This document shows positions 1-9,496 of a DNA stretch of 64,000 nt, one piece after another. Within the stretch, counting starts at the first letter, position 1. Every line of letters begins with the position of its first letter. A program made the position numbers and the translations under genes. Where the stretch lies: the NCBI GenBank assembly GCA_017403955.1, contig JAFRDH010000019.1:215691-279690 (forward strand). The letters run 5' to 3'. Source of the DNA: Mogibacterium sp. (GTDB taxonomy: Bacteria; Bacillota; Clostridia; Peptostreptococcales; Anaerovoracaceae). The notes under the pieces were generated by a model, which did not search any database, was not told where the DNA came from, and saw only the letters and a list, made by a program, of their open reading frames with translations.

Positions 1-884
<884 letters not shown>

Positions 885-896
885 TGATTCTCCCTC

Positions 897-2603
897 CTAT
901 ATCTTCATGAAGTTCGTGATGTGATCACCGCCGCCGACCATCGGACGTACCATTTCGTCGATATCCAGCATGCAGTCAATGACCCATCCTTCTCCTGAAG
1001 CCATTGCTTCCCTGATAGTGTCTGCAAGATCCTTCTGGTTACTTACCCTGCGGCCGTGCAGTCCGTAAGCCTCTGCAAGCTTCACGAAATCCGGCCCGCG
1101 GTCAAGAGTTGTCTCCGAGAAGTTTCCTTTATATATAAGGTTCTGCCACTGTCTTACCATTCCCAGTGTCCGATTGTCGAATATGAACGTTATAATAGGA
1201 AGCTTATAGTACTGTTCCGTAGAGAGCTCATTGCAGTTCATGCGGAAGCTTCCGTCTCCTGCGATATGGATGACCGTTTTGTCAGGATTTCCGACCTGCG
1301 CTCCGATAGCAGCACCGAGTCCGAATCCCATCGTACCGAATCCTCCTGAGGTGAGGAGCTGTCCCGGATAATCAAAATGGAAATGCTGGATCGCCCACAT
1401 CTGATGCTGTCCTACGTCTGTAGCGACTATAGTATCTGAAGGAACGATCTTTGCGATGGTCGCGCAGACCTGTTTAGGATTGAGCGTTTCACCGCCGTCA
1501 GCGTATTCGGTCTCTGTCGGATGAGAGAACACGAACTTCTTCCATTCAGGATGGCTCTGCTGAGTCAGTCTTTCGTTCAGCATCGCAAGAACTTCCTTGG
1601 CATCACCTACTATGTGATGGTCTGTCATGACGTTCTTGTTGATCTCAGAACGGTCTATATCTATATGTACGATCTTGGCCTGTTTTGCAAAGCTTGAAGG
1701 ATCAAGCGCAACACGATCTGAGAATCTGCAGCCGACAGCTATAAGCAGATCACATTCATCGCATGCAATGTTGGATGCCTGAGATCCGTGCATTCCGATC
1801 ATACCTGTTACATTAGGGCTCCTTCCGGAAATTCCGCCGCCGCCCATGACCGTTATTGCCGTTGGCGCATCCACAAGTTCAGCAAAGCGATTGAATTCCG
1901 CGTCTGCCCTGCTCCTGACGACGCCGCCTCCGCAGATAAGCATAGGTTTCTCTGATTCGCCTATCATTTTGACCAGGATGTCGATATCTTCCTCATCTAT
2001 TGAAGGCGGACGGAAATCTACCATATTACGGTCAAAGAGATCCTTGAGCCTGCCGGATTCTCTGTGTTTTGAACGAGGAATCGGCTCATACTCTGCGGTC
2101 TCGGCGGTGACATTCTTGAGAATATCGATGAACACCGGACCCGGGCGTCCGCTTCTTGCGATAGCGAAGGCCGCTCTGACAGTATCCGCAAGTTTGTTGA
2201 CATCTACGACCTGGAAAATACACTTTGTTATCGGCAGCATTATGCCTGTACTGTCGACTTCCTGGAATGAATCCTTTCCTATAAGATTCTCAGCAACATT
2301 GCATGAGATAAAAACGATCGGCGAGGAATCCATGTATGCAGTTGCGACTCCGGTAGTGAGATTGGTAGCTCCCGGGCCGGAAGTTGCGAACACAACTCCT
2401 ACTTTGCCTGTGCTGCGGGCATAACCGTCTGCGGCATGTGACGCACCTTGTTCGTGTGCGGTCAAATAGTGCCTTACTCTGTCAGAATACTTGCCTAACG
2501 CATCATATACATTCAGGATCGTGCCTCCGGGATATCCGAAAATGGCTTCGGTTCCCTGTTCTACAAGGCATTCCATCAATATTTCAGCTCCAGATAACTT
2601 CAC
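897..2603 (-). CDS. ilvB: Acetolactate synthase large (catalytic) subunit
   Basis: Thiamine-diphosphate and FAD dependent enzyme condensing two pyruvates (or pyruvate plus 2-oxobutyrate), the committed step of branched-chain amino acid synthesis. The 568 residues show the N-terminal TPP domain with the catalytic Glu in YLTAHEQGASHAADGYAR, the central FAD-associated domain, and the C-terminal ThDP motif GDGSFRMNCNEL followed by IIFDN-like TFIFDNRTLGMVRQWQ. Length and motifs match biosynthetic AHAS rather than catabolic AlsS. It is the first structural gene after the leader peptide and attenuator and is followed closely by ilvN. Confidence 0.95.
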   Translation of the reverse strand: MKLSGAEILMECLVEQGTEAIFGYPGGTILNVYDALGKYSDRVRHYLTAHEQGASHAADGYARSTGKVGVVFATSGPGATNLTTGVATAYMDSSPIVFISCNVAENLIGKDSFQEVDSTGIMLPITKCIFQVVDVNKLADTVRAAFAIARSGRPGPVFIDILKNVTAETAEYEPIPRSKHRESGRLKDLFDRNMVDFRPPSIDEEDIDILVKMIGESEKPMLICGGGVVRSRADAEFNRFAELVDAPTAITVMGGGGISGRSPNVTGMIGMHGSQASNIACDECDLLIAVGCRFSDRVALDPSSFAKQAKIVHIDIDRSEINKNVMTDHHIVGDAKEVLAMLNERLTQQSHPEWKKFVFSHPTETEYADGGETLNPKQVCATIAKIVPSDTIVATDVGQHQMWAIQHFHFDYPGQLLTSGGFGTMGFGLGAAIGAQVGNPDKTVIHIAGDGSFRMNCNELSTEQYYKLPIITFIFDNRTLGMVRQWQNLIYKGNFSETTLDRGPDFVKLAEAYGLHGRRVSNQKDLADTIREAMASGEGWVIDCMLDIDEMVRPMVGGGDHITNFMKI

Positions 2604-2630
2604 TTTTATTTAGCTCCTTCCACAATAGTA

Positions 2631-2671
2631 TAAAAAAGTCCCTATAATCACCAAAAGTTGATTACAGGGAC
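2631..2671 (-). terminator. ilv attenuator (intrinsic terminator before ilvB)
   Basis: On the minus strand a 13-bp stem (arms 2659-2671 and 2638-2650, one G-U pair) with an 8-nt loop is followed by a run of six U at 2632-2637. It lies between the ilv leader peptide and the ilvB start, so it would stop transcription before the structural genes unless ribosome stalling prevents it. No convincing competing antiterminator helix was identified by eye. Confidence 0.85.
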
Positions 2672-2745
2672 TGCATTTTTCCGGTATATGTGTCGAATCC
2701 CGGAGATTATAGATCGCAGATCATTGCACAACTTTCGGCATTATT

Positions 2746-2826
2746 CTACTCACTAAGTAAAAGCCCTAGTAGCTGAATAAGGCCGATAATAATCATGATG
2801 CTGCTGATGAACAGACTGTTAATCAT
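2746..2826 (-). CDS. ilv operon leader peptide (26 aa)
   Basis: Short reading frame starting ATG ATT AAC with an AGGAG ribosome binding site 6-7 nt upstream. The peptide contains the run IMIIIGLIQLLGLLL, that is 8 Ile and 7 Leu among 26 residues. Such enrichment in the end products of the downstream pathway, with an intrinsic terminator 75 nt further on and then ilvB, is the classic design of translation-coupled attenuation. The peptide itself is not expected to have another function. Too short for ordinary gene callers. Confidence 0.85.
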   Translation of the reverse strand: MINSLFISSIMIIIGLIQLLGLLLSE

Positions 2827-2879
2827 CTAAATCTCCTAAAAATCAACAAAAAACCGATAATTTTTTAGTGGTTTTCACA

Positions 2880-2908
2880 ATACTAACATGGCACATTATG
2901 CTTGTCAA
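2880..2908 (-). promoter_or_regulatory. Probable ilv promoter
   Basis: On the minus strand TTGACA (2903-2908), a 17-nt spacer and TAGTAT (2880-2885) form a sigma-A type promoter. The predicted start near 2873 puts the leader peptide about 45 nt into the transcript. It sits just beyond the 3' end of the acyl-CoA ligase gene. Confidence 0.6.
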
Positions 2909-2926
2909 GATTGCAAAGCCTTTATT

Positions 2927-4804
2927 TCAGGCACGTTTGTTATCTTCGACAAATCTTCTGATCTTAAGAGCAGTCGTCTTGTCGAACTCACGCTTCCTGA
3001 TGATGATATGCGCGATCTTCTTGAATCTCGGATGATCGCTGTTGATTTTATCGACTTCACCTTCGATCAGAGCGTACGCTTCTTCTTCTGTATAGTTATC
3101 TCCGAGTTTCTCTTTGACTGCTTCCTCGTCAAGTCTGACTGTAGCGCAGATACCATTCCATGGAGATGACGGATCTGTATCGCCGCCCCAGACCATACAC
3201 TCAGATATATATTTGCAGTCGAGCAGGTATCCTTCGAGCTCCTCAGGGAAAACATTCTTGCCGTTAGCAGCGATAATTACGTTCTTCTTACGGCCTGTGA
3301 TGAATACATAATTATCTGAATCCAGATAGCCGAGGTCTCCGGTGTGGAACCAGCCGTCTGCATCCAGAACTTCAGCAGTTCTCTCCGGGTCCTTGTAGTA
3401 ACCCATCATAACTACCGGACCTCTGAAGCAGATCTCGCCGATACCGTTTTCATCTTTTCCGAGGATCTTGCATTCTACGAACGGAAGAAGATGTCCGGCA
3501 GACGAATTCTTCATATATTTCTTCTTGTCAGGATTGAGCGCTACGATAGGCGAACATTCTGACAATCCATAACCCTGAAGGGCATTGATATCCAGATCAC
3601 AGAAGAAGTCGAGGATCTTCGGATCGATTGCCGCGCCGCCTGAGATGATAGCTCTCAGCTCGCCGCCGAAGACTTCCTTGATCGAATTACGTATCTTCTT
3701 AGGGAATCTTATCCTGATGTGCTTCTCTTCGGTCTTCTCAAGAAGGAGTTTGAGGAGAAGTTTGTCGCTGACCTTATCATGAAGGCTGCGGAAAATCTTA
3801 TTGTAGAAATTCTCTATAATAATAGGTACAGCAAGCATGATAGTCGGCTTTGCCTCAAGGATGTCTTTACGGATGTATTTGAGGCCTCTCGAGAAAGCGA
3901 TCGATGCTCCGCTGTATACGCATGTCAGGAAAGTAGCTGTGCATTCATATGCATGATGCATCGGAAGAACAGAGAAACATGTATCTCCCGGTTTTGCCTC
4001 AAACATCGACTGGCACAGGATCGCATCGAGAACAAGATTGCGGTTGCTGAGCATAACGCCTTTGCTGACGCCTGTCGTTCCTGATGTGAAAAGGATAGCC
4101 GCAAGATCAGTGTTGATGACTCTTGCATCAATATAGCTGCGGTCTCCGCTCCAGACTTTCTTGCGTCCGTTTTCACGAAGGAGTTTCCACGACAGGAGTC
4201 CTTCTTCTACGGATTCATCCTGTTCCATGTCCGCATTGATGACATAACGGAGCTGGGTATCTCCTGCAGCCTTGATGTTCTTGAACATCTTATAGTACTT
4301 GTCATTCATCGTCATGACTGCGGCAAGTTCGCCCTTGATCGTCAGCTGGTGAAGCTCGTCTTCATTCAGTTCTCTGTCGAGAGGCACTACAACGCCGACT
4401 CCGCCGGTCACTGCAAGATATGACTCGCCCCATTCAGATGAGTTTCTTCCTATTACTCCTATATGTTTGCCTTTGAGTCCGAGTCCGAGCAAAGATGTTC
4501 CGAGCGCGTTGACATCTTCATAAACACGCTTGAAGGTGATCTCCTTGTACGGATCCTTCGGCCCGTATTTCTGCTTGAACAGCGGCTCATCAGGATGATG
4601 CTCTGCAGAATAGGCAAGCATATCCTTGATATCCGTCACAACGTGCTTGTTCTTGAACAAGTAGCGCTTGTCCTTGGAGTCTTTGAGTTCGTCAAGCATC
4701 TCAGCGATGACCTGGCGTTCTCTCTTCTTGATGTTCTTATATTCGTTATCGGTATAGCTGCGGTCCGCAGTATACGGCGCACCTTTTAATTGTGTATTTT
4801 CCAT
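2927..4804 (-). CDS. Long-chain fatty-acid-CoA ligase (AMP-binding)
   Basis: Acyl-adenylate forming enzyme that activates a carboxylic acid with ATP and transfers it to CoA. The 625 residues show the AMP-binding P-loop ILFTSGTTGVSKGVMLSN near residue 235, the aromatic core motif LQGYGLSECSP near 410, the hinge motif GWFHTGDLGYLDSDNYVFIT near 485 and GRKKNVIIAANGKNVFPEE near 510. An N-terminal extension of about 40 charged residues precedes the usual domain. Closest type is the FadD/Faa-like long-chain ligase, but the true acid is not evident. It stands alone, divergent from the leucine-dehydrogenase family gene. A second, 588-residue paralogue lies at 55363-57129. Confidence 0.85.
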   Translation of the reverse strand: MENTQLKGAPYTADRSYTDNEYKNIKKRERQVIAEMLDELKDSKDKRYLFKNKHVVTDIKDMLAYSAEHHPDEPLFKQKYGPKDPYKEITFKRVYEDVNALGTSLLGLGLKGKHIGVIGRNSSEWGESYLAVTGGVGVVVPLDRELNEDELHQLTIKGELAAVMTMNDKYYKMFKNIKAAGDTQLRYVINADMEQDESVEEGLLSWKLLRENGRKKVWSGDRSYIDARVINTDLAAILFTSGTTGVSKGVMLSNRNLVLDAILCQSMFEAKPGDTCFSVLPMHHAYECTATFLTCVYSGASIAFSRGLKYIRKDILEAKPTIMLAVPIIIENFYNKIFRSLHDKVSDKLLLKLLLEKTEEKHIRIRFPKKIRNSIKEVFGGELRAIISGGAAIDPKILDFFCDLDINALQGYGLSECSPIVALNPDKKKYMKNSSAGHLLPFVECKILGKDENGIGEICFRGPVVMMGYYKDPERTAEVLDADGWFHTGDLGYLDSDNYVFITGRKKNVIIAANGKNVFPEELEGYLLDCKYISECMVWGGDTDPSSPWNGICATVRLDEEAVKEKLGDNYTEEEAYALIEGEVDKINSDHPRFKKIAHIIIRKREFDKTTALKIRRFVEDNKRA

Positions 4805-4954
4805 CGGTTCCGATTCCTTTTACTTGTCATAGCATTATCTAAGCAATTCTATTACAAACGCTGTACAGATTCAATGTTAACTTTGATCAGATAAATGTTT
4901 AACCAGCACATATTTGTGTTCTCAAACAAAAACAGCATGTTTCATTTGTATCTA

Positions 4955-4983
4955 TTGACAAAAATAAACTGATGCACTATTGT
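4955..4983 (+). promoter_or_regulatory. Promoter of the amino-acid dehydrogenase gene
   Basis: TTGACA (4955-4960), a 17-nt spacer and TATTGT (4978-4983). It gives a 5' untranslated region of roughly 75 nt before the GGAGG site and ATG at 5065. Confidence 0.6.
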
Positions 4984-5064
4984 TTATTTATTATTGCAAG
5001 ATTATTATTATATGACTACAATATTTTTAACGTATTACTTAAACTAACCGGAGGGACAGCAGAT

Positions 5065-6108
5065 ATGACAAATATAGAAATGATCCGCGCATACGGGCAT
5101 GAGCAGGTAGCTTATTTTAACAACGAGAAAGCCGGTCTTAAGGCTATTATCGCATTACACAATACAAATCTCGGACCGGCAGTAGGCGGTTGCCGTCTGT
5201 GGCCATATGCAAGTGAAGAAGACGCTTTATTCGACGTACTTCGTCTTTCACGCGGCATGAGTCACAAGAACGCTGCTGCAGGAATGCCTCTCGGAGGAGC
5301 TAAGGGCGTTATTCTTGCTCATCCATCCCAGAAGACCGAAGAAATGTTCGAAGCTTTTGGCGAAGCAGTCAACACATTCATGGGCAAGTATTATACAGCT
5401 GAGGATGTCAACACAGACACTAAAGACGCTGAATATATGCTCCGTACAACTCAGTACGTAGTAGGACGCGAGGACGTATCCGGCGACCCTTCACCATTCA
5501 CAGCAATCGGTGTTTTCGATGGTATCCGCGCAGTTGCTCAGTTCATGAACGGATCTGACAGTCTTGACGGTATGACGATAGCTGTACAGGGTCTTGGTAA
5601 AGTCGGAATGGATCTGGCAAAACATCTCCATGCTGCAGGCGCAAAGCTGATCGTTTGCAACAACTCTAACCGTGAAGCTATGAAATTCGCTGTTGAAGAA
5701 CTCGGTGCGACCGAGGTAGGAAGAGACGAGATCTACAGCGTAAAGTGTGATATCTTCGCTCCATGTGCTCTCGGCGCTGTAGTTAACCCTAAGACGATTC
5801 CTCTGTTCAACTGCAGAGCTATCGCCGGTGCTGCCAACAATGTTATCTATGACGATGCTGCAGGAGAAGCATTGAAGGCTCGCGGTATCCTTTATGCACC
5901 TGACTTCATCATCAACGGCGGCGGAGTTATCAACGCAGGTCAGGAAGCATTCACGACTTATGATAAGGAAAACGTTCTGAAGCAGGTACACAACATTTAC
6001 AACACCGTATACAGAATGCTTGAAGAATCAAAGGCTACAGGCGTTCCTGAAGGAGTTATTGCTACTCAGTTCGCTGAGAACCGCATCAAGAACGGTCTCG
6101 ACGCATAG
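5065..6108 (+). CDS. Glu/Leu/Phe/Val dehydrogenase family (probable leucine dehydrogenase)
   Basis: NAD(P)-dependent oxidative deaminase of a branched-chain amino acid, or reductive amination in reverse. The start at 5065 is chosen because GGAGG lies 10 nt upstream and the family begins there; an upstream ATG at 4972 would lie inside the promoter. The 347 residues show VGGCRLWPY, the catalytic-lysine glycine-rich segment MPLGGAKGVI (~residue 80), the catalytic Asp region YTAEDVNTDTKD (~115) and a C-terminal Rossmann fold QGLGKVGMDLAKHL. The length fits leucine/valine dehydrogenase better than glutamate dehydrogenase (~420+). A role beside the ilv operon is plausible, but exact specificity is inference. 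Confidence 0.85.
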   Translation: MTNIEMIRAYGHEQVAYFNNEKAGLKAIIALHNTNLGPAVGGCRLWPYASEEDALFDVLRLSRGMSHKNAAAGMPLGGAKGVILAHPSQKTEEMFEAFGEAVNTFMGKYYTAEDVNTDTKDAEYMLRTTQYVVGREDVSGDPSPFTAIGVFDGIRAVAQFMNGSDSLDGMTIAVQGLGKVGMDLAKHLHAAGAKLIVCNNSNREAMKFAVEELGATEVGRDEIYSVKCDIFAPCALGAVVNPKTIPLFNCRAIAGAANNVIYDDAAGEALKARGILYAPDFIINGGGVINAGQEAFTTYDKENVLKQVHNIYNTVYRMLEESKATGVPEGVIATQFAENRIKNGLDA

Positions 6109-6129
6109 AAAACGCATCATAAACTGATA

Positions 6130-6167
6130 AACGCCATATGGATCAGCTCCATATGGCGTTTTCTTTT
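6130..6167 (+). terminator. Intrinsic terminator
   Basis: Perfect 13-bp stem (AACGCCATATGGA at 6130-6142 with its complement ending at 6160) and a 5-nt loop, followed by TTCTTTTGTT. It ends the amino-acid dehydrogenase transcript. Confidence 0.85.
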
Positions 6168-6173
6168 GTTGTT

Positions 6174-7472
6174 CTATTCCTCGACGCGGATGATGTTATC
6201 TATCGACTTGGTCGTATCCAGTTTGAGGGCTTCATCGAGTGCATATTTGAGTTTGGATCGTCCGACCTCAAACAGAATGAAGATCAGGGTCGCTACCCTC
6301 TCCCCGTTTGACTCATACGGTGCCTTCTGCTGGATAGCTTCGACGCTGATGTCATAGTATCCGAAAAGCGTAGTGATTTTGCCGAGTACGCCGGGTCTTT
6401 CTGCAACTGTCATGCGTACATAGTATTTGCTTTCAGCATCAACGTTCAGTTCAAGTTTCGCATCATACCTGAGCTGAGGCACAATATCATATGCCGAAGC
6501 CTTTCCGAGTTTGCGGGCGATACCGATGATGTCTCCGAGGACCGCACTTCCTGTCGGCAGCGGACCGGCGCCTCTTCCGTAGAACATAAGATTGTCGACA
6601 GCATTTCCTTTGACAAATACCGCATTGAATTCATTGCTGACAGAAGCAATCGGGTGATTCTTACGGAGCATCGTCGGTTCTACACTGCAGCTCATTTTGC
6701 CGTCAGATTCCTTTGCGCTCGCGAGCAGCTTGATCGAATAGCCTGCCTCTTTCGCATAGTTGATGTCTTCTAAGCCGATCGATGTGATACCCTGTGTAGG
6801 GATTTTGTCCGGAGCAATGCCCATACCGAAGATAAGTGAGATAAGTATCGATAATTTGTTTGCTGCATCGAGCCCTTCTACATCTGCTGTCGGATCAGCC
6901 TCCGCAAAGCCTTTGCGCTGTGCATCCTTCAGCACCTCATCATAATCCTTGCCGTACTCGCTCATCTGAGTAAGGATATAGTTGGTTGTTCCGTTGAGAA
7001 TACCGTGCACCTCAGAGAACCTGTTGGACAAAAGCGCTGTGGTGAGGGATGTCAGGATAGGGATGCCTCCTGCGACAGCCGCTTCGAATCTCAGCAGTAC
7101 ATGGTGTTCCTGCGCAAGCTCTGCCAGATATTTGCCGTTCGCAGCGATAGCAGCCTTATTGGCCGTGACCACACTCTTGCCGTTTCTGATCGCTTCAGCC
7201 ATATATTCTGTAGCCGGCTCGATCCCGCCGATCAGTTCTACGACAATATCTATCTCCGGATCTTCCAGTATCTCACGTACATCCGGTGTGTATTTTTCTT
7301 TAGGGATATCGATCCCGCGGTCCTTCTCAGGGCTGCGGTTGAGTATACGGACTATTTCGATATCGAATCCTGTAGTGTCCAGGATCTTGTCATGATTCAT
7401 CTCAAGTGCAAGATAAGTGCCTTTTCCGATATTACCGATACCGAGCATTCCGACTTTGATATGATTGTTCAT
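6174..7472 (-). CDS. hom: Homoserine dehydrogenase
   Basis: NAD(P)H-dependent reduction of aspartate semialdehyde to homoserine, feeding threonine, isoleucine and methionine synthesis. In 432 residues the N-terminal Rossmann motif GMLGIGNIGKGTYLALE is followed by VVTANKAAIAANGKYLAELA, the conserved GTTNYILTQMSE and the catalytic EADPTADVEGLDAANKLSIL. A C-terminal ACT domain (~residues 350-430, MTVAERPGVLGKITTLFGYY) suggests allosteric control by threonine. It is convergent with the leucine-dehydrogenase family gene. The upstream neighbour on the same strand is the FNR-controlled small peptide, separated by a terminator, so hom probably has its own promoter in 7473-7580, where no strong -35/-10 pair was seen. 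Confidence 0.95.
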   Translation of the reverse strand: MNNHIKVGMLGIGNIGKGTYLALEMNHDKILDTTGFDIEIVRILNRSPEKDRGIDIPKEKYTPDVREILEDPEIDIVVELIGGIEPATEYMAEAIRNGKSVVTANKAAIAANGKYLAELAQEHHVLLRFEAAVAGGIPILTSLTTALLSNRFSEVHGILNGTTNYILTQMSEYGKDYDEVLKDAQRKGFAEADPTADVEGLDAANKLSILISLIFGMGIAPDKIPTQGITSIGLEDINYAKEAGYSIKLLASAKESDGKMSCSVEPTMLRKNHPIASVSNEFNAVFVKGNAVDNLMFYGRGAGPLPTGSAVLGDIIGIARKLGKASAYDIVPQLRYDAKLELNVDAESKYYVRMTVAERPGVLGKITTLFGYYDISVEAIQQKAPYESNGERVATLIFILFEVGRSKLKYALDEALKLDTTKSIDNIIRVEE

Positions 7473-7579
7473 TGCCTCTCCTCTTTGGAACTATTGATTT
7501 GTTGAATGTTTCTATCAATCTTACCACATTCCCGGCCATATTTTCTTTTTGTTCTTTTTTTGTCAGCAAACGCGGGCAG

Positions 7580-7619
7580 TAAAAACCCGCGGTCAGTGAG
7601 TCGATCATGCCCGCGGGTT
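7580..7619 (-). terminator. Terminator after the 34-aa peptide gene
   Basis: Arms AACCCGCGG (7611-7619 and 7584-7592) pair around an 18-nt loop and on the minus strand are followed by TTTTT (7580-7584 region). The loop contains the 13-mer GTCGATCATGCCC (plus-strand reading), which also spans the start codon of the preceding peptide gene. Confidence 0.75.
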
Positions 7620-7647
7620 CTTGTTTATAATTGCATCTGTGTGACTA

Positions 7648-7752
7648 TTATCTGTCTTCTTCGTTAATAGCGCTCTTTACAGATGTAGCGATTACTGCTG
7701 TCCAATAAAGTGATGGTGCCAGTACTGCTGTTCCGATAATGAAGTCGATCAT
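7648..7752 (-). CDS. 34-aa hydrophobic peptide under a predicted FNR promoter
   Basis: Short gene MIDFIIGTAVLAPSLY... ending KSAINEEDR, with AAGGAG 10-12 nt before its ATG. Most of its length (residues 3-27) can form one transmembrane helix; the tail is charged. No family is recognised. A class II FNR promoter lies directly upstream and an intrinsic terminator directly downstream, so it has its own transcription unit. It could be a small membrane protein made in anoxia or a leader peptide; a leader for hom is less likely, because the residues are not threonine- or methionine-rich. The ribosome-site string AGGAGATTTAG is shared with the ilv leader peptide. Confidence 0.6.
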   Translation of the reverse strand: MIDFIIGTAVLAPSLYWTAVIATSVKSAINEEDR

Positions 7753-7832
7753 GCCCCTAAATCTCCTTTCGTGTTCCTGTTTTTTCCTTAGTTCTTTCTT
7801 AATGCTTTTTCTTGTTCTTAAGTACAGTCCGA

Positions 7833-7878
7833 AGGATAACACTCGGGAGATCCGTAAAAATTGATTATAATCAATTTT
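7833..7878 (-). promoter_or_regulatory. FNR box and class II promoter
   Basis: Perfect palindrome AAAATTGAT-TATA-ATCAATTTT at 7857-7878 contains TTGAT-N4-ATCAA, the FNR consensus. On the minus strand TATCCT at 7833-7838 can serve as -10; the palindrome centre (7867.5) then falls close to -41.5, the position used by class II FNR activation. The neighbouring regulator has FNR-like recognition residues. Confidence 0.8.
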
Positions 7879-7903
7879 CGAAATAATTATTTTTTTAACA
7901 TTT

Positions 7904-8602
7904 TCAGTATTTGTAGGTGTCACGAAGAGCTTGAAAATCAAGGATTCTGATGCTGCTCTGCCCGGTCTTGGTGATGACCCCATCGCGCTCAAGTTCCTTG
8001 ATTTTGCGGCTTACTGTCTCCGGTCTCAAGTGTATGCTCGCTGAGATCTCTTCAAGTCTCATGACGATCGTATCTGAGCGTGCATACTTGCTCTGTCTCA
8101 GCAGAAATCCTGCGATCCTTGCTTTCGGATCTTCTGTCGCCAGCAGAAGGACTCGCTCATTCGCAGCACGGAGTTTCTGGCTGAGAAGCCTTATCACGCT
8201 GAGCGATACGTGGGGATCCTCCATCATCGACTCGATCTCCTGCCTCGGGATCTTGCAGCAATCTGTAGTATCCAGGCAGACCGCGTCATATGAGTACTCG
8301 CTTCCGTCTATGAAGATACCTTCCCATATGATTTCACCTGCCCAGAAAATCCCGACGATCTCTTCTCTTCCATCGCTGTCATAAGTGCATAATTTGATTT
8401 TGCCTGTATGGAGCAAATAAATGCCATCGCATGGGTCTCCTTCTCTGAAGAGATAGCTCCCCTTGCGGTATTTCTTACGGATGGCCGAATCCATTATTTG
8501 TATGCGTCTTGCTTCATCAAGGCCCGAAATCACTGTCAGGCTGTTGATACACATCCTGTTGCAATTTCTGCATTTGTCTTTCGTTAAGTTTGTAGTGTTC
8601 AC
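7904..8602 (-). CDS. Crp/Fnr family regulator, FNR-like
   Basis: Transcription factor of 232 residues with GTG start: N-terminal cysteine cluster C11-x2-C14-x3-C18 that could ligate an oxygen-sensitive Fe-S cluster, a cyclic-nucleotide-binding-like beta roll (YLFREGDPCDGIYLLHTGKI), dimerisation helix and C-terminal winged helix LEEISASIHLRPETVSRKIK. The recognition helix E-T-V-S-R matches the E..SR residues with which E. coli FNR reads TTGAT; additional cysteines in DTTDCCK (~residue 120) may supply the fourth ligand. The perfect FNR box just downstream supports this. The ribosome site before the GTG is weak. Probably a redox or oxygen sensor. Confidence 0.85.
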   Translation of the reverse strand: MNTTNLTKDKCRNCNRMCINSLTVISGLDEARRIQIMDSAIRKKYRKGSYLFREGDPCDGIYLLHTGKIKLCTYDSDGREEIVGIFWAGEIIWEGIFIDGSEYSYDAVCLDTTDCCKIPRQEIESMMEDPHVSLSVIRLLSQKLRAANERVLLLATEDPKARIAGFLLRQSKYARSDTIVMRLEEISASIHLRPETVSRKIKELERDGVITKTGQSSIRILDFQALRDTYKY

Positions 8603-8660
8603 GGTATTGTTCTTTCAGTATCTTTTCCTTTTAGTATTGTTTCGTCCAGAGCCTGCTCGC

Positions 8661-9116
8661 CTATTGCTCCGACAGCTCGATGACTTTGGCAAAATCCGCG
8701 CGGTCGATGTGGAACGCATCGGTTACGCCGGCAAGAGCCTCCTGATCTGCCTGTCTGCAGAACTGCACAAGTCGTTTTGCCTGCTCCATCACATCCTGTG
8801 ATGCTTTGAAGCATGTCCCGTGTTCTTTGTCGTACCATACATTCCAGCGTTTGAAAGTATCAGGGTCAGTGTATATGTCTATGTATCTGCCGTGGAAGTT
8901 GATATCGAACCAGTCCGTGCCGAATGTATAGGCTCCGCCCTCGAGCGAGCCATCTTCTTTGATCATGCACTCTCTGGCGAAATGGCATTCATCAATATCA
9001 CTGTAAGCGATCTTCAGATAATGATTCTTCCTTGTGCTGAACCACGCACCCCCGTGAAAAATCTTGTCAAGCATCTTCTGTTTCAGCAATTCCTGTTCAT
9101 CAGGTTTTTTAAACAT
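8661..9116 (-). CDS. Conserved hypothetical protein, 151 aa
   Basis: Not recognised. A soluble, acidic, aromatic-rich protein (GGAYTFGTDWFDINFHGRYI, DPDTFKRWNVWYDKEHGTCF) without signal peptide or membrane segment. A strong site GGAGGGCGGGAG precedes the ATG at 9116. It lies upstream of, and on the same strand as, the FNR-like regulator with about 58 nt between them, so co-transcription is possible. No catalytic motif is obvious. Confidence 0.7.
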   Translation of the reverse strand: MFKKPDEQELLKQKMLDKIFHGGAWFSTRKNHYLKIAYSDIDECHFARECMIKEDGSLEGGAYTFGTDWFDINFHGRYIDIYTDPDTFKRWNVWYDKEHGTCFKASQDVMEQAKRLVQFCRQADQEALAGVTDAFHIDRADFAKVIELSEQ

Positions 9117-9423
9117 CTCCCGCCCTCCTTATTTGCTCTGTATCACCGCAACTATATATCACTCAGATTCTACCATGAGGCAAGAGATTCCTTAATATGA
9201 ATTTCTCTATTCCGCCTTTCATTTCTGATCATTGAAACACATCTCTTATCATTGAGCGGTATATGTGAGGGGGTGGGTAATAATGCATAATTATTCATTT
9301 GGTTTTTCACCTGGTGAAATTAGTTGTGTAGCATTCTCAGTATTTTCATGGCAAAATGGCTCGCAGTCATTTATTGTGTTTGGATTTTTATGCAAAATTA
9401 TTAATTTTTTTGCATTTTTATGC

Positions 9424-9452
9424 GTGACATTGCATATTTGTTATGCTACAAT
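9424..9452 (+). promoter_or_regulatory. Promoter of the C69 dipeptidase gene
   Basis: GTGACA (9424-9429), a 17-nt spacer and TACAAT (9447-9452) preceded by TGC, an extended -10. The upstream 9150-9420 stretch is AT-rich and repeats TTTATGCA-like words; no gene is supported there. Confidence 0.6.
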
Positions 9453-9496
9453 CGGTTCAATTACAAAAACCGTTGAACAAGAAAGAAGGTGCAATC

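Noticed and set aside
7473-7647. 34-aa peptide as a threonine attenuator of hom
   Set aside because: The peptide has only three Thr and no Met beyond the start, and an FNR-type promoter explains its expression better.
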